54,555 nucleotides of DNA from an uncultured Clostridia bacterium (GCA_947591605.1 CANQDF010000013.1:1-54555), one strand, 5' to 3'. Positions 32,863 to 42,048 are shown, counted from the first letter of the stretch. Numbers and translations are program-made. The notes: a model not told the origin generated them from the sequence alone.

Positions 32863-34458
32863 TCAGAAATTCCAGAATATCTCTACTTTGTCTTTTCTGC
32901 TGTAGGGCTTTTTGTGGTGGATAACAATTTTTTCGATAAATATCCTCACCATTTCAAAGGTCATTTCTTCACAGTCAACATATTTTCTTATAAGTTCCAG
33001 CTTGTCCTTGGCAATTTCCGTTTCCTCACGGATAGCCGATATTCTTTCTTCTATCCGTTCAAGCTGAGCCGTTCTGTCATTTTTTTCCTTGGTAAAGGCT
33101 TGGGAAAGCTCCGCATAAGTATTACTGTCAACTATTCCCTTTACCTTGTCGATATAAAGGTTTTTCAGACATCTTGCATTTTCTTCAATAGCGTTTTGTG
33201 TTTTTATGTACTCGCTTTGATAATATTCAAGCATTTCACGGGATTTGTCACGGATAGTTGTGTAGGAAGATACCTTGTCCTCGTTGACCATTTGAGAAAT
33301 AAGTTTTTTGAACTCGGTAAATACCAATTCGTACAATTTGTCATAGCTTATATTCACGCCGACACATTCTTCGGGCGCATAATATTTTGTGGAACACCGC
33401 AGATATCTTCTGTGATTGTTTGCAGGTCCTCCCTTTGACATACGAACAGCCCGACCGCATTCCGAACAGAAAACTTTTCTGCTGAAAATATTTGTTTCGT
33501 GACTTTCAAATGTCGGTTTGACCTTTGAAGCAAGTATCTGCTGCGCCATATCCCATGTCTGCCTGTCGATAATAGGCTCGTGGGTGTTTTCAACTCTTAT
33601 CCATTGAGATTTTTCGGTAGGCTTCACAATTTTTGTTTTGTAGGAAATACTGTGGGCCTTATTTTGAACAAGATTGCCTATGTAAGTTTCGTTTGTGAGA
33701 ATATTCCTTATCATAAAATAACGCCACAGATGGTCGTGGGTTGCGGTGTAATTATTTTTGTACCGCTCGCCATGGGCTATTTTATAATCGGTAGGCGTGG
33801 GGATATGACGGGCGTTAAGTTCTCTTGCAACGGCAGTTCTCCCCATTCCGGAAATGTAAAGGCTGTATATGAGCCGAACGACCTGCGCCGCTTCATCGTC
33901 AATTATCAGATGTCCTTTTTGCAGGGGGTCTTTCTTATATCCATACGGAGCAAATGCCCCGATAAAGTAACCGCTTTTACGGCGGTTTGTAAGAACAGCT
34001 TTGATATTTTCGGACATATCCTCAAGATACCATTCGTTTATCAGACCGTTTATCTGACGTGCTTTTTTGTTGCCTTTAACATCGGTATCTGCATTATCCA
34101 CCACCGAAACAAAGCGCACTCCCCATATGGGAAGCAGATAGTTGATGTATTTTTCAACAAGCTCTATCTCTCTGGTAAATCGGCTTTGGGTCTTGCAGAG
34201 AATAACATCGAATTTTTTGCTTTCGGCATCTTTCAGCATACGGTTAAATTCGGGTCTGTTCCTGTCGCTGCCCGTAAAATCATCATCACTGTAAATGTCG
34301 TATATCACCCAATCCCTGTCAAGGCAATAACGTGTAAGAAGCTCTTTCTGATTGACAATGCTGTTGCTGTCATCATTTTCGTTGGTCTTAAATCTGTCCT
34401 CCTCGGATAACCTGCAATATATAGCCGCTTTGTAAGGTCGTGTATTATCTGTTTCCAT
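32863..34458 (-). CDS. large serine recombinase (site-specific integrase)
   Basis: A 531-residue serine recombinase. The N-terminal resolvase domain (about 8-160) has YCRLSEED with nucleophile Ser18 and the arginine-bearing DDDFTGSDRNRPEFNRML and KTQSRFTRE segments. The Recombinase domain (about 170-290) has INGLINEWYLEDMSENIK and APYGYKKDP. A zinc ribbon (about 330-370) has CSECGRAVRMSKGG, then CSTKYYAPEECVG. A long coiled coil (about 395-500) follows, as in TndX/phiC31-type integrases. It breaks, rotates and rejoins DNA at attachment sites to integrate or excise the element. GGAGG precedes the ATG by 7 nt. Its 3' end abuts the interrupted cotJC gene. A recombination directionality factor is not obvious, although the 34-residue ORF just upstream is a candidate. 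Confidence 0.92.
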   Translation of the reverse strand: METDNTRPYKAAIYCRLSEEDRFKTNENDDSNSIVNQKELLTRYCLDRDWVIYDIYSDDDFTGSDRNRPEFNRMLKDAESKKFDVILCKTQSRFTREIELVEKYINYLLPIWGVRFVSVVDNADTDVKGNKKARQINGLINEWYLEDMSENIKAVLTNRRKSGYFIGAFAPYGYKKDPLQKGHLIIDDEAAQVVRLIYSLYISGMGRTAVARELNARHIPTPTDYKIAHGERYKNNYTATHDHLWRYFMIRNILTNETYIGNLVQNKAHSISYKTKIVKPTEKSQWIRVENTHEPIIDRQTWDMAQQILASKVKPTFESHETNIFSRKVFCSECGRAVRMSKGGPANNHRRYLRCSTKYYAPEECVGVNISYDKLYELVFTEFKKLISQMVNEDKVSSYTTIRDKSREMLEYYQSEYIKTQNAIEENARCLKNLYIDKVKGIVDSNTYAELSQAFTKEKNDRTAQLERIEERISAIREETEIAKDKLELIRKYVDCEEMTFEMVRIFIEKIVIHHKKPYSRKDKVEIFWNF

Positions 34459-34486
34459 TATAATTCCTCCTGTAGAATAATAATGA

Positions 34487-34530
34487 AACAGCTATCCATA
34501 TAATTAAGTATATAACATAGGATAGCTGTT
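34487..34530. promoter_or_regulatory. 11-bp inverted repeat upstream of the recombinase
   Basis: AACAGCTATCC (34487-34497) is repeated in perfect inverse as GGATAGCTGTT (34520-34530) around 22 AT-rich bases. It lies between the short ORF and the recombinase start on the minus strand. It could be a terminator-like stem, a repressor operator or a recombinase binding site. Confidence 0.55.
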
Positions 34531-34539
34531 GTAAAGCAG

Positions 34540-34644
34540 TCAGTTAAATTTTTTCCCCTCCATTATGGAGATATACTCTCCCCACAACCTGTTGAAGACC
34601 TCTTCACGGTCGGCAGGCTCTGTTTTAAAATAACTTATCAGCAT
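34540..34644 (-). CDS. 34-residue ORF upstream of the recombinase
   Basis: The frame begins MLISYFKTEPADREEVF and ends EGKKFN, with a strong GGAGG ribosome site 5 nt before the ATG (minus strand 34655-34651). The peptide is charged and probably alpha-helical. It is in the same direction as, and about 80 bp upstream of, the recombinase gene. I recognise no family. Its size and position would fit a small recombination cofactor, a leader peptide or an unrelated microprotein. The strong ribosome site is the main reason to believe it is translated. Confidence 0.5.
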   Translation of the reverse strand: MLISYFKTEPADREEVFNRLWGEYISIMEGKKFN

Positions 34645-34862
34645 ATATGATCCTCCTTTCTTAAAATTATGCTTCGGGTGAAGATAATATATCTATCTAT
34701 AGTTTATTATCATTATAAGAATATATATGCAACTCTCGATAAAATACTGAAAATTCAAAATTAAGCGGCTGCACTTACCTTTCTTGGAATTGTATCCAAC
34801 TAATGATGAAATTTTCAATAATATAACCATTTGATTTTGTTATGAATAATATAGTATAAAAA
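34645..34862. other. AT-rich noncoding stretch
   Basis: Apart from the ribosome site of the 34-residue ORF at its left edge, I see no ORF with a ribosome site, no strong hairpin and no repeat. It could contain the promoter of the short ORF and recombinase. Confidence 0.4.
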
Positions 34863-35717
34863 TCACCTGTTACGCTCTAATTCATTGCTGCGATTTTTTT
34901 CAACACGTTGCCTAAAAATCTTGCGGTCATGTTCACGATTGCGAGCAATAATATCACGGTTTATTTTACCACGGTCAGTAAAAGATCCGCGTTCTTCAAG
35001 AGCTTTTACCTTGGCACCAAGATGTATTGTTGGCTCACGGTCTATTCCTTGTCTTGCATAACTTATGTGTGTAATTTCTTTAGGTATATCATATTTCCTA
35101 AACCACAATAAACATATTTCTGCCCAGCCTTTTCGCCATTCCTCAATACGTTCACGGTCATCCCAGTTATTTGTTTTAATACTCTTTCCCAATTTATATT
35201 GATGGCTGACAGGATCACGGATTTTGTTGCCATTTTCATCAAGAAGATAATTTCTCCGCTGCTTATTCATCCATTCACCGTTACAATCTAAAGAACGTGT
35301 TGTAAGCAGTATATGAGCATGTGGGTTACCATCACCTTTATCATGAATGGATATGTCGGCACACATGCCGGTATTTATGAAAAATTCCTGTACATACCGG
35401 CGTACCATTTTGATGTGAGTGTTATGATCAAATTCTTTAGGCAGTGCAACAATTATTGTGCGTGCCAATCGTGAATTTTTTGCCTTTTCCTTTTCTTCAA
35501 CATTGTTCCATAATACTTCTGAATTTTTGAAAGTATTCGGTGCGTAGTCCGGAAGCATAATATCGTGGTAAATCAAATCTTTGCGATTAGTATAATCGTA
35601 GAACTTTCCTGTATATTCACAGTACATTTTGCTTCGTGAGCAATAGGCAGCCATTTGAACTGCCGACCTACCATTTTTTCGACTTATAATGTCAACATTA
35701 AGTGATATTACTTGCAT
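34863..35717 (-). CDS. MobA/MobL-type relaxase (short form)
   Basis: A 284-residue relaxase of the MobA/MobL (MOBQ) group. The start QVISLNVDIISRKNGRSAVQMAAYCSRSK is typical, including the region of the catalytic Tyr (AAYCSR, about residues 23-28). The three-histidine region is DISIHDKGDGNPHAHILLTTR (about 125-145), and NWDDRERIEEWRKGWAEICL follows. In this family the enzyme nicks at oriT and pilots the strand through a coupling protein. ATG 35717 has GGAGATG just upstream; the frame extends further but without a ribosome site. Most MobA/MobL proteins continue with a helicase or primase region; this one stops soon after the relaxase domain. It is downstream of the accessory and coupling genes on the same strand. 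Confidence 0.8.
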   Translation of the reverse strand: MQVISLNVDIISRKNGRSAVQMAAYCSRSKMYCEYTGKFYDYTNRKDLIYHDIMLPDYAPNTFKNSEVLWNNVEEKEKAKNSRLARTIIVALPKEFDHNTHIKMVRRYVQEFFINTGMCADISIHDKGDGNPHAHILLTTRSLDCNGEWMNKQRRNYLLDENGNKIRDPVSHQYKLGKSIKTNNWDDRERIEEWRKGWAEICLLWFRKYDIPKEITHISYARQGIDREPTIHLGAKVKALEERGSFTDRGKINRDIIARNREHDRKIFRQRVEKNRSNELERNR

Positions 35718-35805
35718 ATAAACATCTCCTTTTTTCAAAATATTATGTACATTCATAAGGTGTATGTAAGTGCGCATAACATAAAATACTGATATAACAA
35801 AAATG

Positions 35806-36093
35806 TTACCGTAGCAGTGTATCCTCAATTGTTTGGTATGCCTGCTGACACTTTGACAATGCCTCAATGAAATCTTCCAGCTGTTCTAAAATCAGTTTAT
35901 TTTTCTCGGATAACTTATCGGGAGTGAATTCTAACGCAATTGGGAAGTGTTTAAGGAAAATTTCCCCAATCATAATTTTGCGCTGTAAGTCAATTTTATT
36001 CTTATCCACTTTTATACGGTTTTCTCTTAGCACTTTCCGATGTTCATATTGTTCAAATTTTTTCAAGGTTAAATTAATTTTATTATTAGCCAT
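35806..36093 (-). CDS. small conjugation accessory protein (relaxosome-like)
   Basis: A 95-residue, charged, mainly helical protein. A basic N-terminal half (KKFEQYEHRKVLRENRIKVDKNKIDLQRK) is followed by IGEIFLKHFP and an acidic helical end. The size, charge pattern and place between the coupling protein and the relaxase are those of MobC/DUF3847-like accessory proteins that help the relaxase bind oriT, but I cannot confirm the family. Start ATG 36093 is preferred to ATG 36099 because GGGAG lies 8 nt before it. Its start overlaps the end of the coupling-protein gene by 8 bp. Confidence 0.6.
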   Translation of the reverse strand: MANNKINLTLKKFEQYEHRKVLRENRIKVDKNKIDLQRKIMIGEIFLKHFPIALEFTPDKLSEKNKLILEQLEDFIEALSKCQQAYQTIEDTLLR

Positions 36094-37666
36094 ATTCATT
36101 TCTCCCTTCGTGATAGTTGTTTATAATTTCTATGAAACAATTAGGATGCTGAAACGTTACTGACACAGGAAGTTTATATGTGCAGAAAAAGCCGTAGGGT
36201 GTATGTAACCATATATCCCTGTTAGTGGCAAATTGATGCGGAAGAATAGCCGGTTCACGGACTTCCTGAAATTGTTCAGCATATGTGGGATATCTGTCAT
36301 ATCTGTCATATTTACCTTGCGTTCGGGATATGCTTCTTCTGTGGGTTAATATAGTGCCAATTAAGTCACTGAAGTACTTTTGGCTTTCTGGTTCGGTAAT
36401 GTTCAAGAGTGCTTTGTACTGACAATTGTCTAATATAATTTTACGAACATCATGTCCATAAACCGAATCCAGCTGTGCTATACTTTGTATCATTAGGCAA
36501 AAAGTTACTTTTCTTGAACGCAGCGTTGTCAATGCATTTTTTATGACATCCATTTTGCCCAATAAAGGAAATTCGTCCAAAAGCAGCAGGATCGGTTTAA
36601 GTTCGCAGCCTTCGTCGGAATATTTGTCAGGTCTTCGTTCCAATGTTCGTATCAATTGGGTAAGCATCAACCGTGTCATACTGCCCCACTGCTCTAAGCG
36701 GTCTTGGCTCAAACACAGAAAAATATTAGGAGCGTCATTCACCGTTGCAATATCATCCCATGAAAAGCTTTTATCGCCATCGCTTAAAGCCTTCTGTACA
36801 AATTGATCTGTAACAAAGACCATGAGATGTTGTTTCATCTCTGTGCCGATAGCAGCTTGATGTTCTGACTTCAACTTATTAATTTCACTGATAAACATTC
36901 TCGCATATTCAGCGTTAGGTTCCGAATCAAACTCCATAACTTTTTTGCATAAATCCGAAACAGATAACTTTACAGCAATTATCATTGTTTCAATAAAATC
37001 AAAATTATTGGAAAAACCAAATATAATTATGGCGGACAAAAGGTCACGAGCCATATTGATCCAATAACTGTTAATGTCGTTCACCGACTCCGGAATGAGT
37101 GCAAAAGCAATTTCGCGTACGTTTTGTACAAAATGCTCACTATCTCTTTTAAGAATTGCAAAGGGATTGTATTGTGTACTATGACCTATTGGGTCGAACA
37201 AGATAAATGGTCTTGTTACTTGATTTTTTTCCTGTAATGATTTGTAATGTTGCCAAAGCTCACCCTTACAATCCAAAACCACTAACGGATCACGCCATGT
37301 TTTTATAGTGGATTTAGCAAGTAATGCACTTTTTCCGCTTCCATTGGTTCCTACGACCAAGACATTTCCATCATCTTCTGATTTTTTACCAACGTAGTAT
37401 CCTTTTCCATTCTTTTTTTCCAACCCAAAATAAATACCTGAATCTTCGGAATCCACAATTATTTTTTCCGGAATTTCCTTTTTAAGATAAACTCTAGGAT
37501 CGTCGCTGAACATCCTTATATCGTCAAGGTATAATTCAAGTTCATAGGGATTGGTTGAAAACATTGGACTAAATTTACATTTTTTACATATATCTTCTTT
37601 TGATATGAGACATCTCCTCCTTTTTTGTGTCTTTCTTGTTACCAAGGATATCATAAATAAAAACAT
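36086..37666 (-). CDS. VirD4/TraG-type coupling protein
   Basis: A type IV coupling ATPase. Walker A VGTNGSGKSALLAKS and the following LVVLDCKGELWQHY, then Walker B PILLLLDEFPLLGKM, and the downstream LRSRKVTFCLMIQSIAQLDSVYGHD are all characteristic. The C-terminal half ends in LPHQFATNRDIWLHTPYG. It links the relaxase-DNA complex to a secretion channel. The start is unclear: the frame is open to 37720, but a terminator-like palindrome (37676-37700) makes starts upstream of it unlikely. ATG 37666 or 37654 have no good ribosome site. The one strong site (AAGGAGG, 37624-37618) serves an out-of-frame 9-codon ORF. It lacks the usual N-terminal membrane helices or has only a short hydrophobic start, so it may be a soluble TraG-like form. 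Confidence 0.78.
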   Translation of the reverse strand: MFLFMISLVTRKTQKRRRCLISKEDICKKCKFSPMFSTNPYELELYLDDIRMFSDDPRVYLKKEIPEKIIVDSEDSGIYFGLEKKNGKGYYVGKKSEDDGNVLVVGTNGSGKSALLAKSTIKTWRDPLVVLDCKGELWQHYKSLQEKNQVTRPFILFDPIGHSTQYNPFAILKRDSEHFVQNVREIAFALIPESVNDINSYWINMARDLLSAIIIFGFSNNFDFIETMIIAVKLSVSDLCKKVMEFDSEPNAEYARMFISEINKLKSEHQAAIGTEMKQHLMVFVTDQFVQKALSDGDKSFSWDDIATVNDAPNIFLCLSQDRLEQWGSMTRLMLTQLIRTLERRPDKYSDEGCELKPILLLLDEFPLLGKMDVIKNALTTLRSRKVTFCLMIQSIAQLDSVYGHDVRKIILDNCQYKALLNITEPESQKYFSDLIGTILTHRRSISRTQGKYDRYDRYPTYAEQFQEVREPAILPHQFATNRDIWLHTPYGFFCTYKLPVSVTFQHPNCFIEIINNYHEGRNEYG

Positions 37667-37675
37667 CTTGAAAAA

Positions 37676-37700
37676 CCCCAAAAAAAATATTTTTTTGGGG
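37676..37700. repeat. AT-rich palindrome at the coupling-gene start
   Basis: CCCC, eight A, T-A-type centre, seven T, GGGG form a nearly perfect palindrome. On the minus strand it is followed by TTTTT, so it can act as a terminator or attenuator for transcripts entering the coupling-protein gene. Confidence 0.6.
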
Positions 37701-37805
37701 GTCTGATAAAATAAGAACATATCAACCCAATGCGAGTAGATCGCAAAGGTTGATATGCTCCGAATTAAGAAAAGTCTATGTATTTATCAACTGTGTAAGA
37801 CACTC

Positions 37806-37943
37806 CAGATTGTCCGAAAACTCATTATATATTTGAATATTTTGTGTGATATTATTGACTTTAGCAACTTAAATGACATAATACCGAAATAATGTGCAAC
37901 AATTTGACACGAAGTTTTAAATTGATAGTTTTCGGACAGTCTG
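37806..37943. repeat. 16-bp imperfect inverted repeat in the mob/defence intergenic region
   Basis: CAGATTGTCCGAAAAC (37806-37821) recurs inverted as GTTTTCGGACAGTCTG (37928-37943), 15 of 16 positions matching, 106 bp apart. Just right of it CCCCACCTCTTAGGCGGTGGG (37944-37966 region) makes a short GC hairpin. This 456-bp gap between the divergent coupling and helicase genes holds no ORF. It could contain oriT, a small MITE relic or regulatory structure. Confidence 0.5.
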
Positions 37944-38081
37944 CCCCACCTCTTAGGCGGTGGGATCTTACATAGGGTCAGATTATTTGACAGTCTGATT
38001 GAACTGATAAATTTAGGAAATTCAAAAATATTATAAACATCAGAATATTGGAAAACACTACAAAATACAATGCGCAAGTTA

Positions 38082-38110
38082 TTGACAAAATCGGCTATTT
38101 ACGATATATT
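38082..38110 (+). promoter_or_regulatory. promoter of the defence operon
   Basis: TTGACA (38082-38087), 17-bp spacer, TATATT (38105-38110), about 60 bp before the helicase start codon. Confidence 0.75.
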
Positions 38111-38176
38111 TAAAATAAATATATTTATATACTTTAACTGCAAATTACATTTCATTTTGTCAAAAGGATACTGATT

Positions 38177-41100
38177 ATGAAGGTTATTGATAATATTAAT
38201 TCTCTTTTAAGAGATGCACTGACAGAAAGTATTAAAAAAGGCAGCAAGGTATCTATCGCCGCCACCTGCTTTTCCATGTACGCATATAAGGAACTGAAAA
38301 AACAGCTTGAAAGCATTGACGAATTGCGGTTTATCTTCACTTCGCCTACATTTGTCAAAGAATCTTCCAAGAAAGAAAAGTGTGAATTTTACATTCCCCG
38401 TATGGATAGAGAATCGGGGCTGTATGGTACAGAATTTGAGATAAAACTCCGCAACGAAATGACGCAAAAGGCTGTTGCAAAGGAATGTGCTGACTGGATA
38501 CGAAAAAAGGTCACATTCCGCTCCAATATAAGCGGCGATGCTATGGGTGGTTTTATCACTGTTGAAAGCTCTGCCGACACAACAGCGTATATGCCTATCG
38601 TAGGTTTTACCACAACAGATATAGGTTGCGAGCGTGGAAATAATGCCTACAATATGGTGAATTGTCTTGATGCTCCCTTTGCGCAGCAATATATCTCCCT
38701 GTTTAATGAAATGTGGAACGACATGAACAGGCTTGAAGATGTTACCGAAACAGTTATCGAAAGCATTAGCACGGCTTATAACGAAAACTCACCCGAGTTT
38801 ATATACTTCATGACGCTATACCATGTGTTTAGTGAGTTTTTGGAGGATATTTCCGAAGATGAGCTGCCCAATGAAGCAACAGGTTTCAAGCAAAGTCGTA
38901 TATGGAATATGCTTTATGATTTTCAGCGTGATGCCGTTCTTGCTATAATAAACAAGCTGGAAAAATATAACGGATGTATCCTTGCCGATAGTGTTGGTCT
39001 TGGAAAGACCTTTACCGCCCTTGCTGTAATAAAATATTACGAAAACAGAAATAAGACAGTTCTCGTACTCTGTCCCAAAAAACTTGCCGAAAACTGGAAT
39101 ACTTACAAAGACAATTATATCAACAATCCGATCGCTGCCGACAGGCTTAACTATGATGTCCTTTTTCATACCGATTTGTCCCGTGATGGCGGATATTCCA
39201 ACGGTCTTGATCTTGACCGCCTGAATTGGGGAAATTATGACCTTATAGTTATTGATGAATCCCATAATTTCAGAAACGGCATAGGCACGCATTCAAATAC
39301 CCACGATAACAGATATAAACGCCTTATGGATAAAGTTATCCGGGCAGGAGTCAAGACAAAGGTGCTTATGTTGTCGGCAACGCCTGTCAATAATCGTTTT
39401 TCCGATTTGCGTAATCAACTTGCCCTTGCTTATGAAGGTTATTCCGAAAATCTGAATGAAAAACTTGGAACAGACAAGCCTGTTGAACAGATTTTTCGTG
39501 AAGCGCAGAGAGCGTTTAACGATTGGAATAAATGTGATAAAAATGCAAGAACCACCGATAAACTTCTGGGAATGCTGAATTTTGATTTTTTTGAACTGCT
39601 TGACAGTGTTACGATCGCACGTTCAAGAAAACACATACAAAAGTATTATAACAGTGAGAAAATAGGCAAATTCCCCGACAGGTTAAAGCCTATATCCCTC
39701 AGACCGTCGCTTACCGATCTTAGCGATGCAATAAATTATAATCAGATATATACTTCATTACTGGAGCTTTCGCTTTGCGTATATATGCCCTCGCACTATA
39801 TATTTGAAAGCAAAATGTCAAAGTATATGGATCTGAGCGATAATTTCAGACAGTCAAACCGTGAGCTTGGTATCCGCAGGCTTATGGCTATCAATCTTCT
39901 GAAAAGACTTGAAAGCTCGGTCAATTCGTTTTCGCTTACTTTACAGCGTATCTACAAGCTTATCAATGATACAATAAATGCTATCAACGCTTTTGAAAAT
40001 CATGGCGCAGCAAATCTTGATATGTACGAAATGTCCGATGATGATTTGGATATAGACGACAGCAATACCGACTTCACTGTGGGAAAAAAAGTTAAGATCG
40101 ACCTTGCGGATATGGATTATCACACTTGGCGAGATGATCTGCAAAAGGATAAGGATACCCTTGAATTGCTGATACTGATGATAAAGGATATTACTCCCCA
40201 ACATGACAGCAAATTGCAGGAACTTTTATCGCTGATCGACAAAAAACAAAATGAGCCTATCAACGCAGGCAATAAGAAAATGATAATATTCACGGCTTTT
40301 TCGGATACGGCTGAATATCTATACGAAAATGTCAGTGTCTATGTAAAGAAAAAATTCGGGCTTGATACTGCAATGATAACGGGTAACGAGGACGGCAAGA
40401 CTACTCTTAAACTAAAAAAAGCCAACTTGAATAATGTACTTACCTTGTTTTCTCCCATATCCAAGGGCAGAGATGTACTTATGCCAAACAGCACGCAAGA
40501 GATAGATATTCTCATTGCCACAGACTGTATTTCCGAAGGTCAGAACCTGCAAGACTGTGATTTTTTAGCAAACTACGATATTCACTGGAATCCCGTCCGT
40601 ATTACTCAACGTTTTGGACGAATAGACCGTATAGGCAGCAAAAACGAAGTCATTCAGTTGGTAAACTTTTGGCCCGATATAAATCTGGACGATTACCTCA
40701 ACCTTAAATCAAGAGTTGAGACCCGTATGAAAATTTCGGTTATGACCTCAACAGGTGACGACGACCTTATCAATGACGAAGAAAAAGGAGATTTGGAATA
40801 CAGAAGCTCTCAACTCAAAAAAATGATGAATGAAGTTGTTGATATGGAAGAAATGAATGACGGTATCTCTATCATGGATCTGGGATTAAACGAATACCGT
40901 CTTGACCTTCTTGAATATATAAAAACCCACAAAGATATTGAGAAAAAGCCAAAGGGACTGCACGCTGTTGTTTCTGCTACGGAAGAATTGTCGGAGGGTG
41001 TTGTTTTTGTTTTGCGTAATATCAATAACAGCGTAAATATCCACAATCAAAATCGCATACATCCCTTCTATATGGTGTATATCGGTGCCGGCGGCGAAGT

Positions 41101-41404
41101 GATTTGCGATTATCTCAATCCTAAAAAAATGCTTGATGACATTCGTTTGCTTTGCAAAGGAAGATCCGAGCCTATCAAAAAGTTATGTGCAAAGTTTAAT
41201 AATGAAACCGATGATGGCAGGAATATGGCTGAGATTAGTGAAATGCTTAGTATGGCAATAGAATCCATCATCGACACTAAAACCGAAAGCGATATTGACA
41301 GCTTGTTCGGTTCAGGAGGTACAAGTGCTTTGCTTTCGGACATTTCGGGTCTTGACAATTTCGAGTTGATTTGTTTTCTTGTAGTGAAAGACGGTGATAA
41401 ATAA
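38177..41404 (+). CDS. SNF2-family helicase with N-terminal PLD-like domain
   Basis: A 1075-residue superfamily 2 helicase. Residues 1-170 resemble a phospholipase-D-like domain (DALTESIKKGSKVSIAATCFSMYAYKELKKQL, LRFIFTSPTF, then TDIGCERGNNAYNMVN), although no clear HxK catalytic motif is seen, so it may be structural. The helicase core begins at about 250: Walker A CILADSVGLGKTFTAL (about 267-282), VIDESHNF, LMLSATPVNN, then TDCISEGQNLQDC and TQRFGRIDRIGS (motif VI). It is followed by a helical C-terminus with an acidic DMYEMSDDDLDIDDSN insert in the middle. Such ATPases translocate on double-stranded DNA. It heads an operon with DUF4391, Mod and Res genes, and the next start codon overlaps its stop by one base. 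I infer a role in target scanning or DNA unwinding for the restriction-like system. Confidence 0.88.
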   Translation: MKVIDNINSLLRDALTESIKKGSKVSIAATCFSMYAYKELKKQLESIDELRFIFTSPTFVKESSKKEKCEFYIPRMDRESGLYGTEFEIKLRNEMTQKAVAKECADWIRKKVTFRSNISGDAMGGFITVESSADTTAYMPIVGFTTTDIGCERGNNAYNMVNCLDAPFAQQYISLFNEMWNDMNRLEDVTETVIESISTAYNENSPEFIYFMTLYHVFSEFLEDISEDELPNEATGFKQSRIWNMLYDFQRDAVLAIINKLEKYNGCILADSVGLGKTFTALAVIKYYENRNKTVLVLCPKKLAENWNTYKDNYINNPIAADRLNYDVLFHTDLSRDGGYSNGLDLDRLNWGNYDLIVIDESHNFRNGIGTHSNTHDNRYKRLMDKVIRAGVKTKVLMLSATPVNNRFSDLRNQLALAYEGYSENLNEKLGTDKPVEQIFREAQRAFNDWNKCDKNARTTDKLLGMLNFDFFELLDSVTIARSRKHIQKYYNSEKIGKFPDRLKPISLRPSLTDLSDAINYNQIYTSLLELSLCVYMPSHYIFESKMSKYMDLSDNFRQSNRELGIRRLMAINLLKRLESSVNSFSLTLQRIYKLINDTINAINAFENHGAANLDMYEMSDDDLDIDDSNTDFTVGKKVKIDLADMDYHTWRDDLQKDKDTLELLILMIKDITPQHDSKLQELLSLIDKKQNEPINAGNKKMIIFTAFSDTAEYLYENVSVYVKKKFGLDTAMITGNEDGKTTLKLKKANLNNVLTLFSPISKGRDVLMPNSTQEIDILIATDCISEGQNLQDCDFLANYDIHWNPVRITQRFGRIDRIGSKNEVIQLVNFWPDINLDDYLNLKSRVETRMKISVMTSTGDDDLINDEEKGDLEYRSSQLKKMMNEVVDMEEMNDGISIMDLGLNEYRLDLLEYIKTHKDIEKKPKGLHAVVSATEELSEGVVFVLRNINNSVNIHNQNRIHPFYMVYIGAGGEVICDYLNPKKMLDDIRLLCKGRSEPIKKLCAKFNNETDDGRNMAEISEMLSMAIESIIDTKTESDIDSLFGSGGTSALLSDISGLDNFELICFLVVKDGDK

Positions 41405-42048
41405 TGTTTGGATTACCGGAAACAACTTATTTCGGTAAGCTTATTCCTAAAAATAAGTTTTATAACAATCTTGCGATCGACAAAAAGTTAGAGCGCAGTT
41501 TTATAGATCAGATAAATTCCATACGCTGGGTGCATAAGCTGTCCGCCGACACGCTGAATGTGAAAAAAGGCAATACCGTTGAGGAAGTAGAAGTATTTCT
41601 GATAAAGCTTAAAACCGGTGATTTTGATTTGAATATACTTAAACAAATGGACAGACAGCTGCACTATCATCTGATATTTATAATAGAATTTGAAGAACGT
41701 TTTCAGCTGTGGACAGGCTATAAGGAAGAAAGTAAAAATTCCCCTTTCAAAGTCGGAAATTATTATCACACTGACCGGGTAACAGAAGAAACATTTTCAC
41801 TGACGATCGACGGGTTGACTATGGATACAGTCTATGAAAATCTTGTCCGACAGATCGCAGGCAATACTCTCGCACAAGAAAGCAGCGAAAGCCTGAAAGA
41901 AACAGTTGAACGTCAGGAGGCACGGGAAAAACTTGAAAAAGATATCGAAAAACTCCGTGCAAAAATCCGCAAAGAAAAACAATTTAATCGTCAGGTTGAA
42001 TTGAGCACTAAATTGAAAACACTTTTGAAACAACTGGAGGAAGTATAA
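41404..42048 (+). CDS. DUF4391 protein
   Basis: A 214-residue protein matching the general pattern of DUF4391: an N-terminal FGLPETTYFGKLIPKNKFY, then SIRWVHKLSADTLNV, a KLKTGDFDLNILKQMDRQLHYHLIFIIEF core, and a C-terminal coiled coil (about 160-212; LEKDIEKLRAKIRKEKQFNRQVE). The core with RQLHYHLIFIIEFEERFQLWTGYK has the look of a small beta-sheet domain preceding a helix bundle. The family is known mostly as a neighbour of SNF2 helicases and type III-like methylases, with no experimentally settled function that I can name. It is linked on both sides by one-base TAATG overlaps, so stoichiometric expression with the helicase is likely. Possible jobs are bridging the helicase and Mod proteins or loading DNA. 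Confidence 0.78.
   Translation: MFGLPETTYFGKLIPKNKFYNNLAIDKKLERSFIDQINSIRWVHKLSADTLNVKKGNTVEEVEVFLIKLKTGDFDLNILKQMDRQLHYHLIFIIEFEERFQLWTGYKEESKNSPFKVGNYYHTDRVTEETFSLTIDGLTMDTVYENLVRQIAGNTLAQESSESLKETVERQEAREKLEKDIEKLRAKIRKEKQFNRQVELSTKLKTLLKQLEEV

Noticed and set aside
33580..34410. 276-codon plus-strand frame opposite the recombinase
   Set aside because: It is fully antisense to the serine recombinase, which has complete catalytic motifs.
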